A DNA stretch of 64,000 nt, taken from contig JACDOD010000003.1 of the NCBI GenBank assembly GCA_017656265.1, positions 1 through 64,000 of the forward strand, read 5' to 3'. Source of the DNA: Bacillaceae bacterium (GTDB taxonomy: Bacteria > Bacillota > Bacilli > Bacillales > Alkalibacillaceae). The position numbers were made by a program, and so were the translations under genes. This document shows, piece after piece, positions 1-7,611 of this stretch (position 1 is its first letter; each line of letters begins with the position of its first letter). The notes beneath the pieces were generated by a model. That model ran no database searches, was not told the DNA's origin, and worked only from the letters and a program-made list of their open reading frames with translations.

Positions 1-81
1 AATGCCATGCAAAAGTTGGGTGTAAAGGGGCGTTCACAAGCAGTGGTTGAACTCCTTCGCATGGGGGAGTTGAAACTTTAG
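1..81 (+). CDS. gerE: Spore regulator GerE, 3' end only
   Basis: The first 26 codons read in frame 1 to a TAG stop and match the C-terminal end of the LuxR-type helix-turn-helix of GerE (NAMQKLGVKGRSQAVVELLR, then MGELKL). GerE is the last regulator of the mother-cell sporulation programme and controls coat genes in sigma-K cells. Only the end of the recognition helix and the last helix are inside the window. The neighbours ysmB and racE agree with the B. subtilis order. The start is outside the window. Confidence 0.9.
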   Translation, partial: NAMQKLGVKGRSQAVVELLRMGELKL

Positions 82-86
82 ATGTA

Positions 87-129
87 GAGGCTGACCCAAT
101 ATTTTACTTGGGTATCAGCCTCATTTTTA
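87..129 (+). terminator. Rho-independent terminator after gerE
   Basis: A long stem, GAGGCTGACCCAA pairing with TTGGGTATCAGCCTC, is followed by ATTTTTAT. It begins 5 bases after the gerE stop codon. Confidence 0.85.
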
Positions 130-252
130 TGTTTATAAGTACGGATATTGAATTTAAGCTAATGATCTTTTCCATAAGATAGGGCATGTTTGGCATCTAA
201 GCTTTCAGCAGATTTTGCTATAATCAGGCCGGATAGGATATGATAGATTTAA

Positions 253-290
253 ACCATTGCTGATTAGTTAATTCTACTGATTGCAATGGT
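253..290. promoter_or_regulatory. Inverted repeat upstream of the glycerate kinase
   Basis: ACCATTGC at 253-260 and its exact complement GCAATGGT at 283-290 are separated by 22 bases, 27 bases before the start codon of the glycerate kinase. It could be an operator or an RNA hairpin in the leader. No regulator can be named from the sequence. Confidence 0.3.
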
Positions 291-317
291 CACTAAGAGA
301 AGACAGGTGGATGAACG

Positions 318-1460
318 ATGAAGGTGGTTATTTCTCCTGATTCCTTTAAGGGGAGTCTGACCGCAAGACAGGCAAGTGAAGCGATAGAAAGGGCTTGCCG
401 GGAAATTCTTCCGGTGGCCCGTATTGTGTTGAAGCCCATGGCAGATGGCGGGGAAGGGACTTTAGACACCCTGATATTTAACTCAAATGGGAGAAAGGCA
501 AAATATGAGGTAATTGGGCCTCTGGGAAGTCAAATAAACGCTCCGCTGGGAATAATGGGAGACGCTGCAACAGCCGTGATTGAAACAGCAAGTATTGCCG
601 GATTGACACTCGTCCCGGAGCAGAAGAGGAACCCGCTTCATACTACGTCGTATGGTCTGGGGGAAATGATTCGTCACGCTTTAGATCAGGGTTTTAAACA
701 AATCATTATCGGACTTGGCGGAAGTGCTACCAATGATGGCGGATTAGGGATGCTGAAGGCGCTTGGGGTAAGGTTTCTGAATAAACAAGGAAATGAAGTT
801 GATCATTTTGGCAAAGATCTGCTGCATATTGAAGAAGCTGATTTTTCAGGAGTTGATCCCAGAATTTACCACACTAATCTTCTCATTGCTTCTGATGTGG
901 ATAATCCCCTGTGCGGGCCACGGGGAGCCAGTTTTGTGTATGGCCCCCAAAAAGGAGCAAGTATACAGCAAATGATTCAACTGGATCAGGCATTGAATCA
1001 ATACGGGAATTTAATTGAGAAAAAGCTGGGAAAACGTTTTAAAGACCGTCCGGGAGCTGGAGCAGCAGGCGGACTGGGGTTTGCTTTTATGGCCATTGGT
1101 GGCAATATGGTATCCGGTGCTAAACTCGTTGCTGACCATATTCAGCTTGAACAGGAAATCCGTAATGCCGATCTTCTAATAACTGGTGAAGGTCAAAGTG
1201 ATAAACAGACATTGTATGGGAAGGTTCCAGGATATGTAGGGGAAATTGCCAGAAAGCATCGTGTTATGCCCATTTTAATTTCTGGCAGTATAAAAGAAAA
1301 CATTCAGGATTTAAGGGATCGATTTGCCGGTTGTTTTTCGATAACAACAGGTCCTCTATCTCTTGAATATTGCCTGGAACATGGAGAAACTCTATTATAT
1401 CAACAGACCAAAAATGTCATCAATTTTTTCAAGCACATTTATGATCAGAAATACAAGTAA
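318..1460 (+). CDS. glxK: Glycerate kinase, GlxK/GarK type
   Basis: The 380-residue product matches the GlxK/GarK family, which phosphorylates D-glycerate with ATP to phosphoglycerate and so feeds glyoxylate, tartrate or serine-derived carbon into glycolysis. The N-terminus MKVVISPDSFKGSLTA is typical. The glycine-rich GLGGSATNDGGLG (about residue 135), GAGAAGGLG (about 250) and TGEGQSD (about 295) are the conserved phosphate and substrate-binding loops. The length is normal. The ATG at 318 follows AGGTGG at a good distance. It is a single gene between gerE and ysmB, which are neighbours in B. subtilis, so it is probably an insertion relative to that order. No glyoxylate pathway genes lie beside it. 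Confidence 0.93.
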   Translation: MKVVISPDSFKGSLTARQASEAIERACREILPVARIVLKPMADGGEGTLDTLIFNSNGRKAKYEVIGPLGSQINAPLGIMGDAATAVIETASIAGLTLVPEQKRNPLHTTSYGLGEMIRHALDQGFKQIIIGLGGSATNDGGLGMLKALGVRFLNKQGNEVDHFGKDLLHIEEADFSGVDPRIYHTNLLIASDVDNPLCGPRGASFVYGPQKGASIQQMIQLDQALNQYGNLIEKKLGKRFKDRPGAGAAGGLGFAFMAIGGNMVSGAKLVADHIQLEQEIRNADLLITGEGQSDKQTLYGKVPGYVGEIARKHRVMPILISGSIKENIQDLRDRFAGCFSITTGPLSLEYCLEHGETLLYQQTKNVINFFKHIYDQKYK

Positions 1461-1552
1461 ATTTGATCGTTTTTGTCATTTTTTCTTGAATTTATTCGAA
1501 AAAACCTTAAAAATAAGGGATAGAAGGATCTGAAAATAGGAGGTCTCTGTCG

Positions 1553-2020
1553 GTGCAAAACACTGATGTTACAATTGCAGAAATTGAAAAAAAATTACGT
1601 TACATATCTCACATTGTAAAGCAAAAAGGACGGGAGATTTTAAACCATTATCCTATCACGCCTCCCCAGTTTGTTGCATTACAATGGTTAATGGAAGAGG
1701 GAGATTTGACTATCGGTGACCTTTCCAAAAAAATGTATCTGGCATTCAGTACAACCACAGACCTGATTGACCGGATGGAAAAAAATGAATTAGTAGAGCG
1801 TATCCGTGACAATAAGGATCGCAGGGTTGTTAGAATTCATCTGCTCGATAAGGGCAAACATATTATCCATGAAGTGATTGAAAAGAGGCAAGCATATTTA
1901 ACTGAGGTGCTGGAGAATTTTTCAGAAAGTGATGTTCAGCAGCTAAAAACATCGCTGGATCATCTGTATGGAGAGATGGAAAATTTCCAGGATCAAGAAA
2001 AGGAAAAAAATAATCGATAG
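1553..2020 (+). CDS. ysmB: MarR-family transcriptional regulator YsmB
   Basis: This 155-residue protein has the MarR winged-helix fold: an N-terminal dimerisation helix, a helix-turn-helix at about residues 50-90 (LTIGDLSKKMYLAFSTTTDL), the wing DNKDRRVVRIHLLDKG, and a C-terminal dimerisation helix. MarR proteins usually repress nearby genes and respond to small phenolic ligands or oxidants. Its position directly before racE matches B. subtilis ysmB. The start is GTG at 1553, preceded by AGGAGG. It ends 15 bases before racE, so the two are probably co-transcribed. The target and ligand are unknown. Confidence 0.9.
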   Translation: MQNTDVTIAEIEKKLRYISHIVKQKGREILNHYPITPPQFVALQWLMEEGDLTIGDLSKKMYLAFSTTTDLIDRMEKNELVERIRDNKDRRVVRIHLLDKGKHIIHEVIEKRQAYLTEVLENFSESDVQQLKTSLDHLYGEMENFQDQEKEKNNR

Positions 2021-2035
2021 AAAGGCGAGAATTTC

Positions 2036-2833
2036 GTGGATCAGCCAATAGGTGTCATCGATTCAGGGGTAGGCGGATTAACCGTTGCAAAGGAATTAAT
2101 GCGGCAATTGCCAAGAGAAGAATTCATTTATCTCGGGGATACCCTTCGCTGTCCTTATGGTTCGAGACCAGCGGAAGAAGTCAGAATATATACATGGGAA
2201 ATGGTAAATTTTCTCATGCAGTATCGGATAAAGATGCTCGTTGTTGCCTGTAATACGGCAACAGCTTTTGTGCTCGATGAGTTAAAACAAAACTTGAATA
2301 TCCCTGTAGTTGGGGTAATCCAGCCAGGTGCAAGGGCAGCCATTAAAACATCACAAAACCTTAAAATTGGTGTGATAGGGACCACAGGGACCATTCAGAG
2401 CAAAGCCTATCCTGATGTATTAAGAGATATTCATTCAGAAATTGATGTGTACAGTCTAGCCTGCCCCCAGCTAGTGCCAATGGTAGAAAAAGGAATGTTA
2501 TCCGGTGGAGAAGCCGAGAAAATCGTAGAGGAATCTTTATCCCCATTTAAAGACATTCAAGATATGGATACATTGATCCTTGGATGTACCCATTATCCAT
2601 TAATTCGACCGGTTATTCAGAAAGTGATGGGAGAAGAGGTAACCATCATTTCATCTGGAGAGGAAACGGCCAGGGATGTCAGTGCCATCCTTTCCTATAA
2701 TGATTTGTTGTATAATGGGGAACGAAAGCCATCCCATAAATTTTTTACTACTGGAAACCTTGCAATATTTCAGCACATTGCCAATAGCTGGTTTGGCTAT
2801 CAGCTGCCATTTGTTAAAAGTGTACGGTTATGA
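2036..2833 (+). CDS. racE: Glutamate racemase
   Basis: The 265-residue enzyme converts L- to D-glutamate for peptidoglycan, using two cysteines as acid/base without a cofactor. Both cysteines are visible: VACNTATA (about residue 72) and LGCTHYPL (about 183). The N-terminal DSGVGGLTV and LGDTLRCPYG motifs are family signatures. The start is a GTG at 2036 after AAAGGCGAG. The length equals B. subtilis RacE. It is the distal gene of a ysmB-racE unit closed by a terminator. Confidence 0.97.
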   Translation: MDQPIGVIDSGVGGLTVAKELMRQLPREEFIYLGDTLRCPYGSRPAEEVRIYTWEMVNFLMQYRIKMLVVACNTATAFVLDELKQNLNIPVVGVIQPGARAAIKTSQNLKIGVIGTTGTIQSKAYPDVLRDIHSEIDVYSLACPQLVPMVEKGMLSGGEAEKIVEESLSPFKDIQDMDTLILGCTHYPLIRPVIQKVMGEEVTIISSGEETARDVSAILSYNDLLYNGERKPSHKFFTTGNLAIFQHIANSWFGYQLPFVKSVRL

Positions 2834-2835
2834 AC

Positions 2836-2869
2836 AAGCGCCAGTCACCTGAGAGGACTGGCGCTTTTT
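2836..2869 (+). terminator. Terminator after racE
   Basis: The stem AGCGCCAGTC / GACTGGCGCT with an 8-9 base loop is followed by TTTTT, 3 bases after the racE stop. Confidence 0.9.
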
Positions 2870-2991
2870 GGTGTGATTTTTCAACCCCTGCTGCCTTTCC
2901 GTCTATAAACAGATTTTTCTAATGAAAAAAGGTCTATTTTTTAAAGAGGCTCGTATAAATAGTAGTACAAACCACCATAGGAGGGAAAGGC

Positions 2992-4068
2992 ATGCAAAAG
3001 CGGTTGAAATGGATGATTCCAGGTATTTTGTCAGTTTCTATGATTCTGTCCGGCTGTATGTTTAAGGGGGAACAGTCACTGGAGGAAATGGATGTGCCGC
3101 CTGAAAATGTAGAAATGGTTGATGATTTGGATCAGATTGATAGTAAGATGGATAGCCAGGATGATCAAACAGCAGAGCCAGTTACTGAAACAATTGATCG
3201 AACATTATATTTATTAGATCAGAATGGGTTTGTCGTACCACAAACATTGAGTCTTCCAAAACCTGATTCAAAAGAAGTAGCCAGGCAGGCGCTGGAATAT
3301 ATGGTAATTGGAGGACCAGTTTCAAACATTCTGCCTAATGGGTTTCAGGCTGTATTGCCTGCAGGTACTCAGATCAATGGTTTAAATTTAGAAGAGGACG
3401 GGACATTAATTGTCGACGTGTCCGAAGAATTTATGAATTATCGTCCAGAGGATGAGCTCAAAATTCTGCAGGCCATGACATACACCCTCACTCAGTTTGA
3501 AACAGTCGAACGGATTAAGCTTCGAATAAATGGAATGGATCAGGAAGTGATGCCGGTGAACGGCACACCGATTTCAGAAGGATATTCCAGAGCTAATGGA
3601 ATCAATGTTTTTGCTGGAGATGCTTATGATTTATTGGATAGTAAAGCTGTAACGCTTTACTATCCGGCCCAGCATGATAATCAGTTCTACTATGTGCCAG
3701 TTACCATGCCGGTTCAGCTGGGGAATCAAGATATCTATGAGGCGGTTGTACAAGCACTGGTGGATGGCCCTTCAGCAGAACTTCCGCTGCTGAATGTTTT
3801 CCGGGAAGATGTTCAGCTGGCTGAAGAACCAGACTATAAGAATGGGGTTCTGACCCTGACCTTTAATGAGTCAATTTTCAGTCAGCCTGAAAATCAAATG
3901 ATATCTGATGAAGTGATGAGTTCCCTGGTTCTTTCCCTGACAGAACAGCCTGGAGTTGAAGCCGTTCATGTAAAAGTTAAAAATCATGAACAGGTATTCC
4001 AAGAAGGCGGGGAAATTCTCTCGGAACCCGTTACAAGGGAAGAAATGCAGCATTCAGGTAGTATTTAA
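2992..4068 (+). CDS. gerM: Spore germination protein GerM, lipoprotein
   Basis: This 358-residue exported protein begins with a lipoprotein signal (lipobox LSGC, Cys at about residue 22), followed by an acidic linker and two tandem GerMN (sporulation/germination) domains. Domain 1 is around residues 75-190 (starting TLYLLDQNGFVVPQ) and domain 2 around 215-340 (starting VTLYYPAQHDNQFYY). GerM is needed in B. subtilis for SpoIIIAG localisation at the engulfing membrane and for normal germination. The ATG follows GGAGGGAAAGGC. It lies between racE and rph as in B. subtilis and is transcribed on its own between two terminators. Confidence 0.95.
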   Translation: MQKRLKWMIPGILSVSMILSGCMFKGEQSLEEMDVPPENVEMVDDLDQIDSKMDSQDDQTAEPVTETIDRTLYLLDQNGFVVPQTLSLPKPDSKEVARQALEYMVIGGPVSNILPNGFQAVLPAGTQINGLNLEEDGTLIVDVSEEFMNYRPEDELKILQAMTYTLTQFETVERIKLRINGMDQEVMPVNGTPISEGYSRANGINVFAGDAYDLLDSKAVTLYYPAQHDNQFYYVPVTMPVQLGNQDIYEAVVQALVDGPSAELPLLNVFREDVQLAEEPDYKNGVLTLTFNESIFSQPENQMISDEVMSSLVLSLTEQPGVEAVHVKVKNHEQVFQEGGEILSEPVTREEMQHSGSI

Positions 4069-4103
4069 GCCAACAGATGTTTATAATAAGATTGTCACGA
4101 ATT

Positions 4104-4130
4104 ATGAGGCTGATCTGCAGCCTCATTTTA
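4104..4130 (+). terminator. Terminator after gerM
   Basis: The perfect stem ATGAGGCTG / CAGCCTCAT with a 5-base loop is followed by TTTA TTTTC. Confidence 0.8.
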
Positions 4131-4208
4131 TTTTCTTGCAGGCTTTTATGTTTTGATCCAAAATATGTTACGATGAATGGTGGAAATCGTTGAAGGAGGA
4201 CTTTGGTC

Positions 4209-5024
4209 ATGAGAGTGGATGGCAGACAAAATGACGAGCTTAGAAAGATACATATGGAGACTGATTACATTAAACATCCAGAAGGCTCTGTACTCATTAC
4301 CGTAGGCGATACAAAGGTCATTTGTAATGCTAGTGTAGAAGATCGTGTACCGCCGTTTATGAGGGGAGAAGGCAAAGGCTGGGTAACCGCCGAATATGCC
4401 ATGCTTCCAAGGGCAACGGAGCAGCGCAATATTCGGGAATCCTCTAAAGGGAAAGTATCAGGCAGAACAATGGAAATCCAGCGCCTGATTGGACGTGCCC
4501 TCCGTGCTGTTGTTGATCTTGAAAAAATTGGAGAACGAACCGTCTGGATTGATTGTGATGTCATCCAGGCAGACGGCGGGACGCGTACAGCTTCCATTAC
4601 AGGTGCGTTTGTGGCCATGACCCTGGCTTTCGGAAAACTCATTCAGGATAAAGTGATTGAAGAGATGCCAATTACTAATTATCTGGCAGCTATTTCAGTT
4701 GGCGTATTGCCGGACGGGAAAGAAATTTTGGATCTATGTTATGAAGAAGACTCTGAAGCTGATGTGGACATGAATATCGTTATGACAGGAAAGGGTGAGT
4801 TTGTGGAACTTCAGGGTACCGGTGAAGAAGCCACTTTTACCGTTTTCCAGTTAAATCATATGCTGAAGCTTGCCGAAAAAGGACTTCAGGATATATTTCA
4901 GATTCAAAGAGAGGCCATTGGCGAAGAATGGCATGAAATGATTCAAAAAAATATCGAACAGGCCAATAACGAAGAAAACGGAGAGGAAGAACATGAAGAA
5001 AATCATTCTGGCGACAAAGAATAA
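4209..5024 (+). CDS. rph: Ribonuclease PH
   Basis: RNase PH is a phosphorolytic 3' exoribonuclease that trims tRNA precursors and other RNA. The 271-residue product has the expected core: [12 protein letters not shown] at the N-terminus, ERNIRESS-type substrate loop seen as [12 protein letters not shown] (about 75), and the phosphate-site [14 protein letters not shown] (about 122). I chose the ATG at 4209, eight bases after AAGGAGGA, rather than a TTG six bases earlier. After the normal end of the family at about residue 245 there is a Glu/Asn-rich tail ([19 protein letters not shown]) that family members usually lack. The tail is encoded partly in the region that overlaps rdgB by 32 bases, which may explain it. 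Confidence 0.96.
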   Translation: MRVDGRQNDELRKIHMETDYIKHPEGSVLITVGDTKVICNASVEDRVPPFMRGEGKGWVTAEYAMLPRATEQRNIRESSKGKVSGRTMEIQRLIGRALRAVVDLEKIGERTVWIDCDVIQADGGTRTASITGAFVAMTLAFGKLIQDKVIEEMPITNYLAAISVGVLPDGKEILDLCYEEDSEADVDMNIVMTGKGEFVELQGTGEEATFTVFQLNHMLKLAEKGLQDIFQIQREAIGEEWHEMIQKNIEQANNEENGEEEHEENHSGDKE

Positions 5025-5598
5025 AGGTAAAGCAAAAGAATTTAAAGAAATCTTTGGATCCATCGGTATTGATATTGTAACTCTGCTTGATCTGAAAGAA
5101 GACATTCCAGAAATCGAAGAAACAGGGGAGACCTTTGAAGAAAACGCAGCGATTAAGGCGGAAACGATAGCGAATCGTTTTCAAATGCCAGTCATGGGTG
5201 ATGACTCAGGTCTTGAAATTGATGCACTGGAGGGAAGGCCTGGTGTTTATTCGGCCCGTTATGCTGGACTCGAAAAAAGTGACCAAAAAAATATGGAAAA
5301 AGTGCTGAGTGAGCTGGCTGGAGTGGAACAGGATCAGCGCACTGCCCGTTTTGTCTGTGTGCTTGCCCTTGCTGTTCTGGGGAAAGAGACGATTCTGAAA
5401 AGAGGAACATGCGAAGGTCGAATTGGTTTTGAACCGATTGGTGATAAAGGGTTCGGCTATGATCCGATTTTTTATCCTGAAGGGTATGACCAGACCATGG
5501 CCCAGCTGGATTCTAAGGAGAAAAACCGGATTAGTCACCGGAGGGATGCCATCAACAAAATGATGGACTGGCTAAAAGAAAATCCACTGACGGAGTGA
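4993..5598 (+). CDS. rdgB: RdgB/HAM1 family XTP/dITP pyrophosphatase
   Basis: The enzyme (YsnA in B. subtilis) removes non-canonical purine nucleotides (dITP, XTP) by releasing pyrophosphate, which keeps them out of DNA. The 201-residue product shows the nucleotide-binding N-terminus [13 protein letters not shown], the catalytic [18 protein letters not shown] (about 70-87), YSARYAG, and the C-terminal [11 protein letters not shown] plus ISHRRDA. The ATG lies inside the end of rph, with GGAGAGGAAG as ribosome site, so translation is coupled to rph. Confidence 0.96.
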   Translation: MKKIILATKNKGKAKEFKEIFGSIGIDIVTLLDLKEDIPEIEETGETFEENAAIKAETIANRFQMPVMGDDSGLEIDALEGRPGVYSARYAGLEKSDQKNMEKVLSELAGVEQDQRTARFVCVLALAVLGKETILKRGTCEGRIGFEPIGDKGFGYDPIFYPEGYDQTMAQLDSKEKNRISHRRDAINKMMDWLKENPLTE

Positions 5599-5604
5599 TG
5601 AAAG

Positions 5605-6129
5605 ATGAAGACGGTGATTATAGTCAGTGACAGTCATGGATTGAAGGATGAGTTGGCGATGTTAAAAGAGAGACATCAGGGAGAAGCAGACGCCTTCATC
5701 CATTGTGGAGATTCGGAGCTGGATTATCAGTCTGAACTAATGGAAGGATTTCGAAGGGTGCGGGGGAACTGTGACTTTGACACAAACTACCCTAATGAGG
5801 TAGACTTTCTATTGGACAATATGAAGTTTTATGTGACACATGGACATCTGTATCGAGTAAAGTCCACACTGATCCCTTTAAGTTACAGGGCTGAAGAAGT
5901 GGGAGCAGACATCGTATGCTTCGGCCACTCCCACTACGCAACAGTAGAACAGGTGGGCAATACGCTATTGATTAATCCCGGCAGCATGGATCACCCCCGA
6001 GGAAGAATTGAAAAAACTTACGCAAAACTGACCTGGGAAAATAGGAATCAGCTTCGTGTAGAGTTTTTAGATTTAGAAGGGAAAGAAATCCCTAAATTAT
6101 CGAAATCAATTGTTTTTGGGCAGGATTAA
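5605..6129 (+). CDS. ysnB: YfcE/MJ0936-type metallophosphoesterase YsnB
   Basis: This 174-residue protein carries the whole metallophosphoesterase motif set: SDSHG (about 9), HCGDSE (about 36), RGNCD (about 55), THGHLY (about 78), GHSHYA (about 109) and NPGSM (about 126). These ligate two metal ions. Family members cleave phosphodiesters in vitro. The physiological substrate is unknown. It follows rdgB by 6 bases and ends the gerM-side cluster in the same order as B. subtilis rph-ysnA-ysnB. Confidence 0.93.
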   Translation: MKTVIIVSDSHGLKDELAMLKERHQGEADAFIHCGDSELDYQSELMEGFRRVRGNCDFDTNYPNEVDFLLDNMKFYVTHGHLYRVKSTLIPLSYRAEEVGADIVCFGHSHYATVEQVGNTLLINPGSMDHPRGRIEKTYAKLTWENRNQLRVEFLDLEGKEIPKLSKSIVFGQD

Positions 6130-6159
6130 AAATTCCTGCCTGAAAACAAAAATTGGCTG

Positions 6160-6188
6160 TTGACATCAATTTAATAAGTCATTATAAT
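6160..6188 (+). promoter_or_regulatory. Perfect sigma-A promoter for the tRNA genes
   Basis: TTGACA at 6160-6165, a 17-base spacer and TATAAT at 6183-6188 match the consensus at all 12 positions. Transcription would begin around 6195, about 15 bases before the Gly tRNA. Confidence 0.92.
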
Positions 6189-6209
6189 AATACTTGTCGA
6201 TTGAGCCAT

Positions 6210-6283
6210 GCGGGTGTAGTTTAGTGGTAAAACCTCAGCCTTCCAAGCTGATGTCGTGGGTTCGATTCCCATCACCCGCTCCA
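6210..6283 (+). tRNA. tRNA-Gly (UCC)
   Basis: The acceptor GCGGGTG pairs with CACCCGC. The anticodon stem TCAGC/GCTGA holds the loop CTTCCAA with anticodon TCC. The T arm GGGTTCGATTCCC is standard. The 3' CCA is encoded (6281-6283). Confidence 0.97.
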
Positions 6284-6289
6284 TTTTCA

Positions 6290-6312
6290 TATCATGTCCC
6301 AGTAGCTCAGCT
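6290..6312 (+). repeat. Direct repeat: first 17 bases of tRNA-Arg plus 6 upstream bases
   Basis: The 23 bases at 6290-6312 are identical to 6531-6553, which is the immediate 5' flank and acceptor/D-stem start of the intact Arg tRNA (GTCCCAGTAGCTCAGCT). After base 6312 the sequence no longer resembles a tRNA. This is a broken tRNA copy and the left end of a 241-base duplication unit. Confidence 0.85.
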
Positions 6313-6536
6313 ACGAGCAATACATCTGCCGAATTGACTGCGAGTTGTTCCGACGCACCATGCATCAGTGAATTAGCTTGTAGAGGAAGGAACAGGATAG
6401 AGCACGTCCGAATTTACCTCACTGAATGAGCTACAGCGTACCAATCGAGCTGCTTCTTGTATAGGCATACTGAGATTGGGACGACGGAGTGTAAACCTAA
6501 ACAAAAAACTATGCTGTATATAACATTTTGTATCAT
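6313..6536. other. Spacer between the broken and intact tRNA-Arg copies
   Basis: There is no forward gene here. The reverse-strand open frames run through the antisense of the tRNAs and look spurious. I see no integrase, no terminator and no third tRNA. It is probably part of the tRNA transcript or a remnant left by recombination at the tRNA. Confidence 0.4.
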
Positions 6537-6610
<74 letters not shown>

Positions 6611-6644
6611 TTATGTAAATGCGGCGGAAACCGCGTTATATAAG

Positions 6645-6695
6645 CCTTCTAGTTCGTTTGTTGAATCGGTCAACAAGCGAATTAGAAGGTTTTTT
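6645..6695 (+). terminator. Terminator of the tRNA transcript
   Basis: A 20-base, nearly perfect stem starts CCTTCTAGTTCG and ends GCGAATTAGAAGG. It closes on a 5-base loop and is followed by TTTTTT. Confidence 0.9.
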
Positions 6696-6794
6696 CGTTA
6701 TGACGAAAAGAAGGAGATCAATATGTCTGCAAACTGTGTTATTCGATTTTCGTCGTTTAGCCTCTAAATAATCAAAATTACGGGCCTTTATCTA

Positions 6795-6992
6795 TTACTT
6801 CATTTTCGGATGATTTTCGATGGCATCAACGACTTTCCTGACATTTCGATGAATTTCGCTCCCGGAAAAACGTAATACTGTCCAGCCGCGCCGGCTTAAA
6901 TAACGATCTTTCTTCCGATCATGCGTCTTTTGTTCGGGAGAAGAATGATACGCTTTGCCATCACATTCTTTGATTTTCCCCTTAACTCTATT
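6795..6992 (-). pseudogene. DUF559 endonuclease-like C-terminal fragment
   Basis: Reading the minus strand, 65 codons end in TAA and give the second half of a DUF559 (PD-(D/E)XK-like, Vsr-related) domain. The recognisable pieces are IKECDGKAYHSSPEQKTHDR, RYLSRRGWTVLRFSGSEIHR and NVRKVVDAIENHPK. The EC-D-G acidic part and the R-G-W-x-V-x-R-F motif are family hallmarks. There is no start codon: the frame is closed by a stop just upstream, and the N-terminal half with its preceding catalytic residues is missing. I take it as a decayed remnant of a mobile or repair-related gene. Confidence 0.8.
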
Positions 6993-7170
6993 TTAATTTA
7001 TCCTCAAATCCGCCTGTCCCCATTCCATAGTCTCTTACTGTTCTTTTTTAGAGCCTCAAAAAATTTCTTTGATTTTTTTTGACCTTTTACAATCGTTCAT
7101 TTATTCACAATGTAAGCGGATACAAGTATTTTGATAAATCTAAATTATCAGAAAAATAACAAAAAAGTGG

Positions 7171-7199
7171 TTGACTCCCTGTTTAAATCGGCGTATGAT
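7171..7199 (+). promoter_or_regulatory. Sigma-A promoter of the ilv-leu operon
   Basis: TTGACT (7171-7176), a 17-base spacer and TATGAT (7194-7199) lie just before the T-box leader. Transcription would start at about 7206. Confidence 0.9.
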
Positions 7200-7206
7200 A
7201 GTCCTC

Positions 7207-7535
7207 AAATAATTTAACGCACAGAAACGGATTAACGCGTTGAAGAGGACCAGTAATCACAGGTTCGATATCTACAGAGAGCCGGGACAGGTGGAAGCCG
7301 GTGATATCACTGTTGATGAACTCACCTCTGAGTGGCAGCCTGAACGTTTTAGGATCAGTAGGGCGGTCCGGGTGTCAACGGGCACTCGTTATTAAAACGA
7401 ACGTATCTATATGGAATACGTTCATGAGGTGGCGCTTGTAAGGGTGTCACGAAGTAGGGTGGTACCGCGGAAAGCCCAACCTTTCCGCCCCTTACAGGCC
7501 TTCGGGCTGTAGTGGGGTGGGAAGGTTTTTGTTTT
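7207..7535 (+). promoter_or_regulatory. T-box riboswitch leader of ilv-leu, probably sensing tRNA-Leu
   Basis: The 14-base T-box AGGGTGGTACCGCG lies at 7456-7469 and is followed by a strong terminator. Upstream is the large stem I region with a GGACAGGTGG-type and AGAG bulge. The likely specifier is CTC (Leu) at 7321-7323 in the context GAACTCACC, as in the B. subtilis ilv-leu leader. When tRNA-Leu is uncharged, its CCA end pairs with the T-box bulge, the antiterminator forms, and the eight downstream genes are read. The T-box itself is certain. The choice of specifier codon is by position and context only. Confidence 0.93.
7478..7535 (+). terminator. Regulated terminator of the T-box leader
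   Basis: The 5' arm AACCTTTCCGCCCCTTACAG pairs with GGGTGGGAAGGTT and an inner GGCC-TTCG-GGCT tetraloop, and is followed by TTTTTGTTTTTT. The 3' part of the T-box competes with the 5' arm. Confidence 0.9.
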
Positions 7536-7611
7536 TTATTTTCCAAAACCAGACTGATTCTGAACTAGCCCTTCATCCTTAACATCGAATTGCTCATAAG
7601 GAGGATTGTTG

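Noticed and set aside
4265-4642. 125-codon reverse frame in rph
   Set aside because: It is a shadow of the well-conserved rph coding sequence.
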